Positions 1 through 12,760 of a DNA stretch of 64,000 nt are shown in pieces. The notes under the pieces were generated by a model, which saw nothing but the letters and a program-made list of their open reading frames with translations, did no database searches and was not told where the DNA came from. Location of the stretch: contig NW_004451423.1 of the NCBI RefSeq assembly GCF_000321225.1, positions 145,486-209,485 of the forward strand. The letters run 5' to 3'. The DNA is from Odobenus rosmarus divergens. Its lineage: Eukaryota; Chordata; Mammalia; Carnivora; Odobenidae. Numbering within the stretch: position 1 is the first letter of the stretch; every line of letters starts with the position of its first letter. A program made the position numbers and the translations under genes.

Positions 1-279
1 ACTTTTACTAATGGCATTAATTCATTTGACTGGTAAGGTTAGCAATGTTAACTAATCATAAACTTGGACAATTTGAGATGCATTTAGATTACAATTGGTT
101 TGTGGAAATGCCTAGCACTGAAACAATAAAGTTCATATGAACGATGCAGAGATTTTTCTTTTTTTCCCCAGAGATTTTTCTTAAAGCCATATCATTGTGT
201 TAAATTGGGGCTTATCCATGATTTTACTGATAATCTTTATAAGACTATCTCATAGGTGATTTTTTTAAATATGAAAAAA

Positions 280-540
280 AAGAAGATAGCAGGAGGGGAA
301 GAATGAAGGGGGGAAATCGGAGGGGGAGACAAACCATGAGACACTATGGACTCTGAAAAACAAACTGAGGGTTCTAGAGGGGAGGTGGGTGGGAGGATGG
401 GTTAGCCTGGTGATGGGTATTAAAGAGGGCATGTTCTGCATGGAGCACTGGGTGTTATGCACAATGAATCATGGAACACTAAATCAAAAACTAATGATGT
501 AATGTATGGTGATTAACATAACAATAAAAAATTTAAGAAA
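280..540 (+). mobile_element. L1 3' UTR tail, 5'-truncated (caniform L1)
   Basis: The sequence matches the L1 3' UTR copies at 37260-37555 and, reversed, at 52470-52760. Shared blocks include gagacactatggactctga and gagcactgggtgttat. It ends in AATAAA (523-528) followed by an A-rich stretch. Only the last ~260 bp are present, so this is a severely 5'-truncated insertion with no coding capacity. Confidence 0.85.
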
Positions 541-2190
541 ACATGTTATATATATTTGACCTTTTTCCTCCAGGTGTGACTTATTCCTAATACAAGATTA
601 AAAAAAAAATGTTCTATTTATAGACAATCAACTTTTTAGTTAGGGCATTAAACACTATTCTCAATAAATTTACTGTACAATATATCACTAATAACTATTG
701 ATCACCAGTGAGGATTAACACAATGTATAAGGATTTTATACCTAAAGGAGGTATAAATCTGCCCCCTTGGGAAAATAATAGATTACCTGGTTTCTGGATG
801 AAGTGTAATTAATAAAGCCAACAACTACACCTCAGAAAATTATGATTTAGTAGGAGGAGTGGAAAGGCAAAATTAGAAAATTATCAGTGTACCACACTAG
901 AGGAAAAAATGATCGGAGTTTAAATTAAAAAAAAAAGTTCAGGTTCTTATTTATTTCAGAACTTAAAGAGACAATGTTCTTTTGTGAGCTTAATTCTTTG
1001 CATACCTACTTCACTAATAGAGTTAACCTTGATGATGATGTGTCTGCTTATCAAGGCCAATTTGGGGGCTTGATGAAACCTCAAACAGAAGGAGTTTCCA
1101 GTTTCACATAGGGAATATGAGATTGGCTGCTATCTAAGGAGAGGTGATATTTATAGGAAGGAATGAAGCTGTGGAGATAGATTCATTTTTAGGAAGGCTG
1201 GATAGTGTTTCTCTAATCATCTCATCCCCACCCTCTCAAATGTGTGGCTCCTACATGGAACCTTTCTGTTATTAAATACTTAATCCATAGCACTTTTTTT
1301 TTTTCTTCTCAAACTGCCCCTTACTACCTTCTCTGGGTTATAGTCTCCTATATCCAAACTTATTACATTTTCCACAGTACTTCCACTGTTCTAAAGCATT
1401 TCATCTCTTCTCAACTGACAGTGGTGTTACCCCTCTCTATTTTTAATCCTCTGCCTTTCTCCATCAGTTTTTTTCTCATATGCACAAACACCATCCATCA
1501 ACCCCTGTACTCCTTGTGTTGCTTTGCCTCTGAGTCAAAACTTTTACAATCAGGGTGTTGGATGAAGTCAGGTGTAAATGAATATTTCCCCGTCAATTAT
1601 ATGATTAAACAATTAGATGGACAAAGTCCTTTATGATAGGATTGATGGTTTGTGTGCTTTTTTTTTATCTTATTTTGCTTAGGAAAAAAGATTTTCAGAA
1701 TTGAAAAAAATAGTTTACCTCCATAAAGTCATACAGGATATGGGTTCATTCTCAAAAAAACATTGGTGGAGTCACTTTATGAAAATAAGTTCCACAAATA
1801 ATTTCTCTGAGAAATTGAGATACTGAGAAAGCCTTTCTGAGTGGCAGTGAAGTCCCCAAAGGTGGGTAAAAAAGTATGTATTTAAAAGTATTTATTTGAA
1901 AAGTATGTATTTGATCAGTGTTTAGTAGGAGTATCACCTTCTCAAGTACTTAAGAAAAGGATTGCATGATGAAGCACAATTTCTCTGACTTCTCAGATCT
2001 AGAGTTGATTTGATAAATGCAATACATTTCCATCATTATAAAAAAATGACTATTAGCACAGAGAAATAGATGGGTTATTTCGCTTAATTTAGTCCCATCA
2101 CTTGCTCTTTCTGTGGGACTGTCACTCCATCTAGCTTATTATAAAGAATACACGTAAAGTTTTTTGATAGCTATGGGATCAACCTATGAC
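541..2190. other. Non-repetitive AT-rich DNA, no gene seen
   Basis: I see no exon, RNA gene or recognisable repeat. The longest open frame (1244-1636) has low-complexity Ser/Phe/Leu composition and no splice or initiation context. I take it as chance. Confidence 0.5.
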
Positions 2191-2200
2191 ATTACATAGT

Positions 2201-2316
2201 GTTTTTTTTTTTCTTTTTTAAAGTAAACACTATATGCAGGGCAGCATGGGGCTCAAACTCAGCAATCCCAAGATCAAGATTCACATACTCTACTGACTGA
2301 GCCAGCCAGGTGCCCC
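2201..2316 (-). mobile_element. CAN-SINE (older short type), minus strand
   Basis: A poly-T run at 2201-2219 is followed by the reverse complement of the tRNA-like SINE head, with ctgactgagccagccaggtg at its end. The flanks acatagtgttttt (2193-2205) and acatagtgttttt (2320-2332) form a TSD. The element is of the short type lacking the long CT-rich body. Confidence 0.85.
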
Positions 2317-2333
2317 ATGACATAGTGTTTTTT

Positions 2334-4800
2334 ATCTGTCTAAAATTTCTTCTATCTCTGGGTTGGTGCATTGATCTTAAAATAGAGTCACTTTATATAG
2401 TTCTGTATTTAGGGCCTATAAAAATCAACATCTCTCAATAACACTTGATAATTCAAATCCATTGTTATAGTATAATGTAATAGTTATGTAAGGATAGCGT
2501 TCCCCATTATATATATGCAACCTAATTATTCAGTGGCAACCACCAAAAAATTAAAAAAAAACAACCCACTTATTCCATGGTACATAAAGATAGCACTATG
2601 ATCTCAACGTGAATACGCCAATGAAAATAAATTATTTGGTCCTGGTTAGTATTTGTCATAATAATTCTCAGAAGAATGAAGTGTACTTTTAATGTCATTC
2701 TGGCTTATGAAAGACTATAAACTTAAAAAATTTTGTAACTTTGAACTTTAACCTTTTCAGTATTCTTCAGTTTGATTGGCTCCATGTGTACTTCTTCCAT
2801 CGAGCTACAGAAGTTGTAAACAATGGAAAATAGAAATGGCTAATGAATCATACTTTGGGACATGGAAAAGGTCAAAGTTGTACAGTTTATGATTATCTTC
2901 TAGAGAATATATAGGACATTAAAATTCTGATGCTACAGTCTTGTGACAAAGAATATAATGAGAACTATAAATAATAAACTGTATGACATGAATCTTCTTG
3001 TGACAATGATTATAACTTACAATAAGAAATACTTAACCCATTCCCATTACTAGCAGAAGAAAAGGGCTACTTTGATGATGTTTATCTTTTCCTTTTGCAG
3101 CAAAGAGCTATTTAAGCCACAGAAGAGAAAGGGAAAATGTATATGTTCAAGAGTGTTACATATATTGCATTAGGAGCACTTTCTAAAATGAATAGGATGT
3201 TGTGTTATAAGTTAATATTTGCTTATGTTATATAAAATAATTTAAAAATAGCAATTTTAAGACAAATCATGTGTTTAAAATGTTTGACTGTCATTGAGGA
3301 TGCCAGCACCTATGGTAACAAAGTGATACATTATTTTCATACAGAGGGCGTGAATAAACAAAAATATTTACATTTTACTTGCATTTAATAACAGGATCCT
3401 GGGCTTATTCCATACTTGCATTCACTGAAATTTGTTATATAGGCACAGAGCTCTACATAAACTAAAGAAAATATATTCATCCTACATCACAGAGTTATAA
3501 ATAAAACTTCAATGCCTCAATTTGCTAATAGCTATTTTTTTATTGCTCATTATAGGTATTCAGTGTTTAGAAATGACACAGAAAATAACAAACATAGGGT
3601 GTTAGGAAAGAAAACAGAGTTGAAAACCAGCAGATTGTGTTGGTGGCACTTTCTTGTTACAGAGAATTTGTCATCGTTTGTTGTAATTGTGAGTAGTCTT
3701 TCTGAGCCTTTATCACTCTACTTCCTTTGAGAAAGAAAATGTATCCTGTCCTGCTGTTACTTACCACACCTTTTGGCAACTCTCCAAAGATTCAGCACTG
3801 CTGTTGACACAACTTGATTTCTTGTCAAAATATCTTTTAACATCTGGCTCAAAAGGTATTTTTGATGACTATAAGCATGTCCAACTCCTCTGTTCATTAA
3901 GGCTGAAAATTCAGTGTTTGGTACACTCGGACTAAGCTACCTCATAGTGAGCAACTGTCAAATGATTTGCTGAATACTTCTGCTCAACCCACTACAGTGA
4001 ATTGATGGAATTGTGCCAACCTTAGGACATACACAGAGTGAGGGGAATTTTAGCAAGCACTATCCAGATGTTCCTTCCAAGCCCTGCACTATCACCTGTA
4101 AATTTAGAACAATCTATTATTAAATAAATGGAGAAAAAGAAACTTTATGGAACCATGTGCCCTCTTTGTCAGAGTAGCAACAAACCTGTTATTGGTGCTA
4201 AAAACACATTAATGGTTTTGTTTATAGGCTAAGTGTCTTTTGGATCTACAGGTTTTCTCAGCTTTTAACTTCTTACATCACCTACACCATCAGCTCTGGA
4301 CATGAAAAATGCTTGTTTGAAGAATCATTCTCTAAAGACGTTTCTAATTTAGTGGCTGTTCATACAGAGTGGTGCTTTGTTTTAGAGCATTTTACTATAT
4401 AGTTAATTGAGTTGTGCAGTGGTCAGAATGACCATCTTTCCACTCTGCATGCCGTGTTTCTGTCACTAATATTTGAAAAAGCTCCTATCCAGGTATTGTG
4501 ATAATCTTTCAGAACCATCATTATAATAGGGCATTGTAGCACATTATAGAGTACAAACAGCAGTATCTGAGAAAATAATTCTATGTGAGTAAAATATTTT
4601 CATTTGTGTTTAAAAGTTCTGACTAGATAGTAGCCCTGTGTTCAGGCAAAAGGTGAAGGGACCAGCCCTGTTCCACCTTGTCCCTGGACTTTTATAAAGC
4701 CAGCCCTGTATATACCATGTTCTCAGTAACAGTGTAGTATTGAGGGGCAGACTAGTTCATGTTTGAAGCAGTGATCTACAACTCTATCTCCCCTGCACCC
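2334..4800. other. Unique AT-rich DNA, no gene seen
   Basis: I recognise no gene, RNA or repeat in this stretch. Open frames are short and lack splice signals. Very old repeats could be missed by eye. Confidence 0.45.
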
Positions 4801-4804
4801 CCCA

Positions 4805-4972
4805 CATTTTTTTAACGCGAGAGAGCGCGTGTGCAGAGGGAGAGGGAGATAGAATCTCAAGCAGGCTCCATGCCCAGCACGGGTCTGGGGCTCCATCTTA
4901 CCCCTGAGATCATGACCTGATTCCAAATCAGGAGTCAGAGGCTTAACCGACTGAGCACCCCCAGGCGTCCCT
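4805..4972 (-). mobile_element. CAN-SINE, minus strand
   Basis: It reads as the reverse complement of a SINEC: a T-run and GA-rich body, then gatcatgacctgattcc and cttaaccgactgagcaccc. It lies about 390 bp downstream of the poly(A) signal of the minus-strand exon at 5521-6400. The TSD is not clear. Confidence 0.8.
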
Positions 4973-5364
4973 CCCCAGCCCCTTTCCTCACTTTCAGCCT
5001 GGTTCTGCCTCTAACTGGCTGTTAAATTGTTGGTTAGTACTCTCACTGGTCTCATCCTATTCTTACTCATTGTGCACTTTTCTCTATTACCTAGACTTTG
5101 GTCTACTTTATGGGCTTTAATTTTCCCATCCTGCTCTGAGCAAACCCCATAACCTTAGGTAGGTAGTAATTCCCCACCCTGGATTTGGCCTAACAAGAAC
5201 CCAACTGACCCTCCCGCAGTCACACAGCTGCAAGCCAAGGCTAGGGATTCAACTAAGCTACTTAGAAAGTACGAGCACATTACTGCTTTAATTTCCTTAA
5301 AGTTAGAAAACAAAAGCCAGGGTTTAAGCTCCTGGGGTGGCGTTTTTAAAAATAATTCACAATA

Positions 5365-5520
5365 TTTCAAATTTTAGAATCTTTATTGAATCTCCAAACA
5401 CATAAGGCACATTAGTGCTAGGCAAAGTGTTAAGAGGGTAGGGGGTTTCAAATATAAAAACATAAATGAGTAATTTTCATCTCTTCCCCCAACCCTTTTT
5501 TCCCCCTCCCTTTTTTGTCA
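5365..5520 (-). promoter_or_regulatory. 3' UTR with poly(A) signal for the proline-rich exon
   Basis: Immediately downstream of the stop codon on the minus strand lies a short UTR with a canonical AATAAA at 5387-5382, about 135 bp past the stop. Cleavage is expected roughly 15-25 bp further, near 5360-5370. No genomic poly-A tract follows, which argues against a processed retrocopy and for a native terminal exon. Confidence 0.5.
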
Positions 5521-6400
5521 TCAGTTGTTCTCTCTGTTTGAGGGCGCAGGAGCCGGCATGCCCCAGGAAGGAAAATTGGCAAAATAAGAAGGCAGTGGAG
5601 GACCAAATATTGGGGGTGGAGCAAAAGCAATAGGCATAGCAAGAAATGGACTGAAACTCGGAGGTCGAGGAGGTACAAAGCAATGAGCAGTAGGACGAGA
5701 AGGTAAACCGGGAGTACTGGAAGACAAAGCGAGAGGCCTCGGCCAATTCTCCACGGGGTGCCGGGGGCCTCCGGGTGGGAAAGAAACATGAGCCAGCCTT
5801 TCCTTGCCGGCCATTCTTGTATTTCCTGGAGGCAGCTCCATCATTACCCCTGATCTAACCGTGGGGATATGTGGGGGGCCTCTTACTTGTGGAGCCCTGG
5901 ATGAAAAGAACCCCTGACCTCGTGGCAAAGCCATGTATAACCTTGCATTATAGCCACCTCTCTCGGTGCCCCCACTGCTGACCCTTGCCCCTCCTATCAT
6001 CGGTGCGGGAGGGCTGCCAGAGAATTCCTGGGACACATTAATAGAATCCTGTCCCCTAAGCCTCCAGCCTGCCAGCCCCTCAGAGCTATTTACTTCTGCT
6101 GTTGCTAGGGCCTCTTCCGTAACAGCAGGTGGTGGCCCATAGGGGTGTTTGTGAGCTCTTGAACTGTCGACAGGAATGCAGGCTCCTGCTGTCTCGGAGG
6201 GGCGCTCCAGCTGCTCTCTCGCCAGGTCAGTCAGCACATTGAGGGGAGGTCTCTGCAGGACGCGATGGTGGCCCCAAGGCTCCGCATCATCTTTTGGCAT
6301 GGAACTCGGACACTGGAGGGACACGTCGTCGGGGCGCGGCTCCCGCATCCCACACTCATCGGCAACTACTCCATTGGGTGAAGAGGCGTGCCCACCAAGG
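5521..6400 (-). CDS. Terminal exon of an unidentified protein, proline-rich C terminus
   Basis: The minus strand is open from a splice-acceptor-like site to a TGA at 5523-5521, about 292 residues. The upstream intron end is a pyrimidine-rich tract ending in gcaag at 6401-6405, so the exon would start at 6400 with one base of a split codon. An internal ATG at 6348 would give 275 residues, but I do not think it is the true start. The N-terminal half is polar. The last ~75 residues are rich in Pro, Phe and Ala, with PPRPP, FAPPPIFGPPLP and FPSWGMPAPAP, and end in NRENN. I see no transmembrane segment, coiled coil or catalytic motif. GC content is well above the AT-rich surroundings and there are no internal stops over 880 bp, which supports real or recently lost coding function. 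The composition recalls proline-rich tails such as those of TANGO1/cTAGE5 proteins, but I cannot show homology. Upstream exons should lie at higher coordinates on this strand; none was recognised. Confidence 0.55.
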
Positions 6401-6718
6401 CTTGCAAAAATAGAAATAAATTAATTAATAGGAAATGCAGTGATCTGAGAATATATGAAATGTGTGATGGATTAAACTCGCTGGAATATACAAGGGGAAA
6501 GGGGAAGCCTATCTCCTCCCACGTAAAAAGTCAGCAAGCACTTTTTTAGCCCACGTTCACTGTACCAGGTGGCTTCTTTAAACAGACAACCCGATTTCCC
6601 TTTCTGGCTTTCTTGTGGCTCCACCCCATTCCCCAAGTCCCCACCTCCTCAAGGCAGCAAGGAAGCGGAGAAGACCCAGATAGCTGCATGCGCAGGCTTG
6701 CCATAGAAAACAGTAGCT
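6401..6718 (-). other. Probable intron next to the proline-rich exon
   Basis: This stretch lies upstream (minus sense) of the putative acceptor. It shows no continuation of the reading frame: the frame crosses the acceptor but has no coding character beyond it. It has no recognised repeat before the SINE at 6719. Confidence 0.35.
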
Positions 6719-6921
6719 TGGGGCGCCTGAGTGGCTCAGTCGTTACGTGTCTGCCTTCGGCTCAGGTCATGATCCCAGGGTCCTGGCATCAAGCCCCACG
6801 TCGGGCTCCCTGCTCTGCGGGAGGCCTGCTTCTCCCTCTCCCACTTCCCCTGCTTGTGTTCCCTCTCTCACTGTGTCTCTCTCTGCCAAATAAATAAATA
6901 AAATCTTTAAAAAAAAAAAAA
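6719..6921 (+). mobile_element. CAN-SINE, full-length, plus strand
   Basis: The copy has a head gggcgcctgagtggctcag, a CT-rich body, (AAAT)n and AATCTTT, and ends in poly-A. It is flanked by an exact 14-bp TSD, agaaaacagtagct, at 6705-6718 and 6922-6935. It sits about 320 bp from the proline-rich exon, in its presumed intron. Confidence 0.95.
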
Positions 6922-6935
6922 AGAAAACAGTAGCT

Positions 6936-9900
6936 CTTTCTAGTCCCCCCGCCCCCGCCCCCGTAGGACCTATGATCCACTAAAGCCCAGCATTCAGATT
7001 CTGGCAGGAGTGTCCTGGAAAGTCTTGTGAGGAAAGACTTTTTTTTTTCTTTCTCCACAGAAGTAAAAGAAAGGTTATTTGTGTTAACAAACACTCCAGT
7101 TTGTTTGTCTCTCTGAAGCACCATTCAACATTTGCAACAGAATTTTGTTAAAATTTTCTTTCATTCAACCTGTACCACACCCTAGAGAACGAATTTCCTC
7201 AAGTTTAACACAACTATTTAGACTACGAATTTGCAACATTTGTTTCAAAATTACGTTTAAGAATTGCTGCCCTTAAATCCAGTATTTTTAGTACCTGAGT
7301 TTGTGTCTGGCAATGTATTGTCTGTGATCCCCTCCTGCACTCTCTCCAACCCACTCGTCCCTGTCCCAGTTACACAGAAAAACAATTAAAACTGCCTTTT
7401 GCCTTCAAAATTAAACAGTTCTACTCAGTTTTGTACTTACACATTTTCAATGCAAGCCATGGAGAAAGTTGATCAGGAAAACCTTCGTGAGGTGATGGAG
7501 CTGAATGCCCACGTAGGCCAATTCAGTCTGGAGAGAGGACTTGTGCTTCTGCCTTAGAGCAGCTTGGCAACTCGAGTGAAGCCAGGGACCAACTGCTTCT
7601 TTCTAGATTTGGAGTTCTCTTTCTGAGGTTACCAGTTGCTAGGGAAGGGAGGGAATAAAGGAGTGAGGAGGGGGAGGGGATAAATTTGTGACACTCCTTT
7701 GAAGCTAAAAGTAGAACTCCTTTTTGCATAGTAGTAGATGGATGGTAAGGGCATTCGTTAAGTTAACCCTGTTGCAGGCCAGATGGAAAGACAAATCATT
7801 TCAAGATTTTAGAAGAATCATGGAGGCATGGTAATTTATTAAGAGTTATTGCTAAAGTTTTAGTTAAGAAAGGCAGTTACCATGTCTTTACCTTAAGTTT
7901 ACATTGAGCACTGTACCATGCCTAGTCTTGTAATTTAAAATTTCAGTTTTGAAGATGCATAGTTGGTGGAGAACAGAAGTTTATGGGGTTAAATTGGTTT
8001 TCAATCAGGCTCTCTTGTGAAGATGAAACAAAAATAGCGTTATAAAAAAATTACCCTAAAAATCATATTGGCTTTTATTTTTTAGTCCCTCAATTTGTGT
8101 TTTTTTCTACCTTCTAGTTTATTGGTTCTGTATGTTGGTGTTTGTGGGTGTGTCTGTGTGTGTGTTATATATTTCCTGTAATAGAGCTCTGTAAATATAC
8201 ATTTTTCCTGTAATAGAACTCTGTAAAACTTCTCTACAAGGGGGAGGGGGAATAAAAGGCATAACATATCATAAATGTATGAATATTAGCTCAGATTTCA
8301 CCTTGTAACTTCTTTGCATAAGGCAATTTCTGTTTTCCTGCCTAAATTTCATCTTCCTCCTCCATTTTAAACAAGTACACTTCCCCCGCTTTTATTTTCT
8401 GCCATTGATGTACAGATTGATTGCTCTAAAATTACAATGGCCATCCCCTCAACTAAGATTACTAATCTTGCTCTAGGATAAAGCCATAAACTTAGCTCCC
8501 TTCCTTAAATTTACCTGAGAATTGCACTTTTCAGATGATACCTTCAAGACTTTAAAGTCTTTCTTTATTCCCAGTATCAGAATATGCTGTTATATTTCAA
8601 AGGTTATATAATTTTTTTCTTAAAGAAAGATAACAGACTCAAATACGATGTGTTTCAATTTGTATATGGAATATGCGTGTATGTGAGTGTGCATGTATGT
8701 GTGCAGTGGATAAGTATAAAATACTAATGCAAAGGAATGGTCAGTGCTGTGAAGCAACACAATTCATGATAGAAATAAACTTTTGGGTCTCTAAGTCCAT
8801 ATCTTGCTGCCAGGGTGCCTTGTCCTGGTCTGTACAGTACTGAGGTTTTTTTTGTTTTGTTTTGTTTTGTTTTAATCTTGTTGAAAGATGAAAGCGGCAT
8901 GCTTCCAACATATGTCCCAGAAGAATCTGTTCACTTGCCTAGCATGGTTCACTATTAAGAAATTTCTTGATTCCCCAGCTTCGTTTATATTTTTCTTCAG
9001 TTTATTATTTCCTTGCTCTTTTACATAAGAAAAATCGTTATTAGCAATGTAATTGTGGTGGAGCAATAAAGCTTTCTTAACACTTGCTAGGTCAGAGGGA
9101 TAAATCAACGTGGGCTAATGCTTAATAGGTGGTAAATCATATTTATGTAGTTTATGCTTTTTTTCCTGAATAATGGCAAGGAAGCCCCAGGAAACCCTTT
9201 TATGCCTACCAAACTATTGCAATGATGGGCTGGTTTACCTAGAAATGCCTGTTTAGTAAAAATATATTAATTGGATTACATAAGAGTGAAGTATAATATA
9301 GACATCAAATAGCTGGGCACTGTGACAAAGCCAATGGCACCAGAGAATTTTCCAAAACCATAACAGGTATTATAAATTTATGGATACTAGCTCAGATTTT
9401 GCCAACTTATTAGCTTTTGTGCAATGAATGTTTACTGAATGCCTCCTGTATTGACTCTTTGGTTCAGTGTGCCTTATAACACAAAGTTAAATATGCAGTT
9501 AATGGAGACTTCAAGGAATAGTCAGACTTTCTGGGGAGACAAAATAACATCTATAAAACAATCAAAGAATGGTATAAAAAATAAACACAACTCACTACAT
9601 GGTGTAAACTAATACCACAATTAAAATTCAGAAGACAGAACTATAATTTTAGGTTAAAGTAGCTGTGAAATATTTCACATGGAAGGATCAATGTGATATA
9701 CATGGCAGAAGAGGAAATGGTATTCTGTGTCAAGAATAGGTAATTAGTCAAGTTGTACCAATCAGGTTGACTCAATTTGAAGGCATTCACATTTTATAAA
9801 GGAAAAACTGGAATCATCTCAAAACCTACCTTTTGAAAAAAAAAAAAAAGCAGTTGAGCTACCTCAATTATCCATTGAGCTCTGAAAATGAAGTAGTAAA

Positions 9901-11011
9901 ATGTATGGTTTTTTTTGTTTGTTTCTTTGAGTGATTGCTTTGAAGAGGGAAAAATGGGTAACGGAAGTTGAGGATTTGCCAAAAAGTAGCTTAATTGTGA
10001 AAGCACCTAAGATATAAATGCCTTTCATTACCCATGGCCTCTTATTTCATGACACAGCTCTAGCATCTCTCAAAAGGTTTTGAAGACTTTATTGAAATGC
10101 TAAGTAAGGACCACAGAAGGATATATTTACTTTTGCACAATAATTATGATGTCATTAAAAACGTGGTTGTACTGCCAAATCACACTGTTGGGTTTTTTTT
10201 CAAAGAAATTTTGCAGATGGGTATGTGTATAAGCAAAGTTTCATTTAAAATGCATCCTTTCTCTTTTACTTAGAAAAAGAATCCAGGGAATAGAGACATA
10301 AGAATGGCTTTCTCTGTTTTCATCGGGCTAATCAGGAAGTGATGAGATTGTCATGCTGATCTCTGGGGGACTGTTGTCAAAAGATCCCATCCGTTACTTT
10401 CAAAATGCAATGTAACTATTCTTGTGGAAAGCTCTGCAAGTTTAGGATTCAAAAAATACTTCTTAAAGATAGACCAGATATTTTTAAAGGTCTGTTGCTA
10501 TTTAATTCAACAAATTTAAAAAAATGAGATTAATGAAAGCATGATATTTATTATCCCAGAATGGGTCAGCCAGCATTATTCAGTTGCACAACTATGAGCA
10601 GTACTCCTGTCCTCTCTGCCACCAGCTGTCCTGCAAACCCTATGTGGTAAGTGATGAGGATGAACAGGTGAGAGTATGGTTATTTCACCACCAGCACTTG
10701 CAAAAGCAACCAACAATATATGCCTCATTGCTGGACCTATTTGTATGAAGTTCAATAGACTGTCATTGCTTTTCTCAAGTTCTTTGCTCCAGATTTTTAC
10801 AAAAAATTTAGTTTCAAATCAGGTATTTATGGCAGTTACTCCAAAACAGGTTATTTCTTTGTATAAATCAGAAGCTATCAGTTCCTTGAACATCTATCAC
10901 TTTATTTTTTCTTGATCTCCTGAGAGTGAGAACTGGAAATTAAGTAGCAGTAGGGCAAACCAGATGAGAAAAAAGAAGGAAGGAAAAGGAAACCAAGTTT
11001 TTTTTTTTTCC
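6936..11011. other. Unique DNA, no confident gene; minor simple repeats
   Basis: No repeat or gene is recognised apart from short simple repeats: a TG-rich run near 8138-8164 and a TTTTG run at 8846-8873. A 32-codon frame with a strong initiation context begins at 7460 on the plus strand but ends at 7556 and cannot be supported. If the minus-strand gene is real, part of this is probably intron. Confidence 0.4.
8846..8873. repeat. (TTTTG)n simple repeat
   Basis: Tandem ttttg units follow a T-run. This may be the decayed tail of a retroelement whose body I cannot recognise. Confidence 0.8.
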
Positions 11012-11242
11012 ACTTACTCTGTACCAGACATCTACTATATTTTGTCTCATTTAATATTCACAGAAAACTTTAAAGGCAGTTGTTATTATTATACCTATTT
11101 TAGAGATAATAATAAAGAGAGTTGGAGAAGTTGAGCATTTCTTTTCCTGAGGCCCCACAGCTAGTAAATGGCAGACAATATTCAGATACAGCCAATCTGA
11201 CACCAAAGCCCATATTTTTCCATTTAACCGCATGGCTTCCTA
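11012..11242 (-). mobile_element. MIR SINE, minus strand
   Basis: It shows the reversed MIR core and flank: cacttactctgtaccagaca, then ctattttagagataataat, cccacagctagtaaatggca and a terminal cttaaccgc-like segment. Divergence is high, as expected for this ancient tRNA-derived family. Confidence 0.8.
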
Positions 11243-11720
11243 ATTGTAGTTGTAGGTGAATCACATAGGTGGCTCAGATCAAAACATGTGTACCAGATCT
11301 GAGTTTAGTTTATTTAATTCATGGATTCACTGACTCATCCTAAGGTAGTTCTGCAATAAAGAAATCATCCAAGCTACAATGCATCCCAAAATGCCTGCCT
11401 ATGCAGGGATGCAGCCGGTGAAAATTAGGCATTTGATGGTACTATGGCAAGATGGTAAAGACTAAAAACCCTGCATGGAGCAACTGGGTTGGTGACAGAA
11501 AAAAATAAATTAGCCATAACACAGCACTGAGTGACCTTTACTAACAAACTAATTTTAATATGTGCCCAATATTACCAATATTAAGCTTAAATTAATGTTG
11601 AACTCTTGAGCTATAGGATTCTTCATATTTTTTCCATGCACTAAGATGAAACTGAGCCTATAATTGTGGTTAGGTCATCCACCTTCCAGTATTGGAGCAA
11701 CTGGAAGAACTTAGAGTTAA

Positions 11721-11723
<3 letters not shown>

Positions 11724-11750
<27 letters not shown>
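11724..11750. repeat. (GT)n microsatellite
   Basis: An uninterrupted GT dinucleotide run of about 13 units, likely length-polymorphic. Confidence 0.95.
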
Positions 11751-11751
<1 letters not shown>

Positions 11752-11862
11752 TGGGTGAAATGGGGAGTAGGGTTGAGTTGTCCAAGTGAGCTATTAATGA
11801 TAATTCTGGAGAATATCTTTCTGAATTAGAGATGTATTAATTTAAAAATAAAAGTACTGTAC

Positions 11863-12056
11863 TTTTTTTTTAAGATTTTATTTATTTATTTGACAGAGAC
11901 ACAGCTAGAGAGGGAACACAAGCAGGGGGAGTGGGAGAGGAAGAAGCAGGCTTCCCGCGGAGCAGGGAGCCCGATGCGGAGCTTGATCCCAGAAACCTGG
12001 GATCATGACCTGAGACGAAGGCAGACGCTTAACCATCTGAGCCACCCAGGTGCCCC
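11863..12056 (-). mobile_element. CAN-SINE, minus strand
   Basis: A T-run and (TTTA)n lead into the reversed CT-rich body and head, ending gccacccaggtgcccc. It is flanked by the direct repeat aaaagtactgta at 11850-11861 and 12057-12068. Confidence 0.93.
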
Positions 12057-12389
12057 AAAAGTACTGTATTTTATGTTCACATTGGTATATATTATAAATT
12101 AAGATACAAACATAGACGAATATGTAAAACAAGGAAACTTAATGAAAAATGTTAGTTTACCATGGCCCATTAGACCATAAATCTATAATGATTACATATA
12201 CATATATGTATTTTCCCCAGGTTAGAATTAATTGTTAAGCAATGGAGATGAAGGCATACTTAATTTCTTGAGCACTTGGTTTGAAAAACAAAAACTATTT
12301 TAGTTTCTTCTTGCTCGTAATTAAGGCACTGTAAATTCATGTTGAAAACATTTTATCAAACTTTATTAAAATGAATAATATGTGCCAAG

Positions 12390-12600
12390 TTGTTGAGAGC
12401 TTTGGTTCTGGGATCAGAGGAACACTGACCTGGTTTTAGGTCTCAGCTTTACAACTTACCAGTTTTGTGACCTTGGGCAGGTTTCTTAACTTCTCTGAGG
12501 CTCACTCTCCTCATTTATAAAGTGAGATTATAGGGAGAATTATATTAAATCATGTGTGAAAAGTAACTGTTATATACTAGGTGATTAAAATATAATCCCT
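12390..12600 (+). mobile_element. MIR SINE, plus strand
   Basis: Recognised from the MIR core: tgaccttgggcaggtttctt, ttaacttctctgaggctcac, cctcatttataaagtgag and a trailing segment with the order expected of MIR. Confidence 0.85.
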
Positions 12601-12604
12601 TGCC

Positions 12605-12760
12605 TTGTACATACTAGACTCAGTTTTCTTATATGTAAAATGGGGAAGATGATACCTCTCTTAAGCTATCTCAGGGCAGTTGAGAAATTTAAATATGATA
12701 ATTATGTGAAACTGCTTTGCAATCTGTAAATCACTTTACATATATTAGGCTAATGTAACC
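12605..12760 (+). mobile_element. Second MIR-like fragment
   Basis: It contains ctcagttttcttatatgtaa followed by aatggggaagatgatacctc, a MIR 3' core without the tRNA head. It lies directly after the previous MIR in the same orientation. Confidence 0.6.

Noticed and set aside
1244..1636. 130-residue open frame
   Set aside because: Low-complexity composition, no splice or initiation support, no recognised domain.
5448..5789. Overlapping minus-strand frames with Leu-rich or Ser-rich products
   Set aside because: Shadows of the 5521-6400 exon in other frames and its UTR.
6719..6800. tRNA-like sequence at SINE heads, here and at other SINE copies
   Set aside because: These are tRNA-derived SINE 5' regions with TSDs and tails, not tRNA genes.
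7443..7556. Short plus-strand frame with a strong start context (7460-7556); the minus strand also shows acceptor- and donor-like sites around 7528 and 7443
   Set aside because: The plus frame is only 32 codons. All three minus frames of the would-be exon contain a stop, so it cannot be a coding exon of the proline-rich gene.
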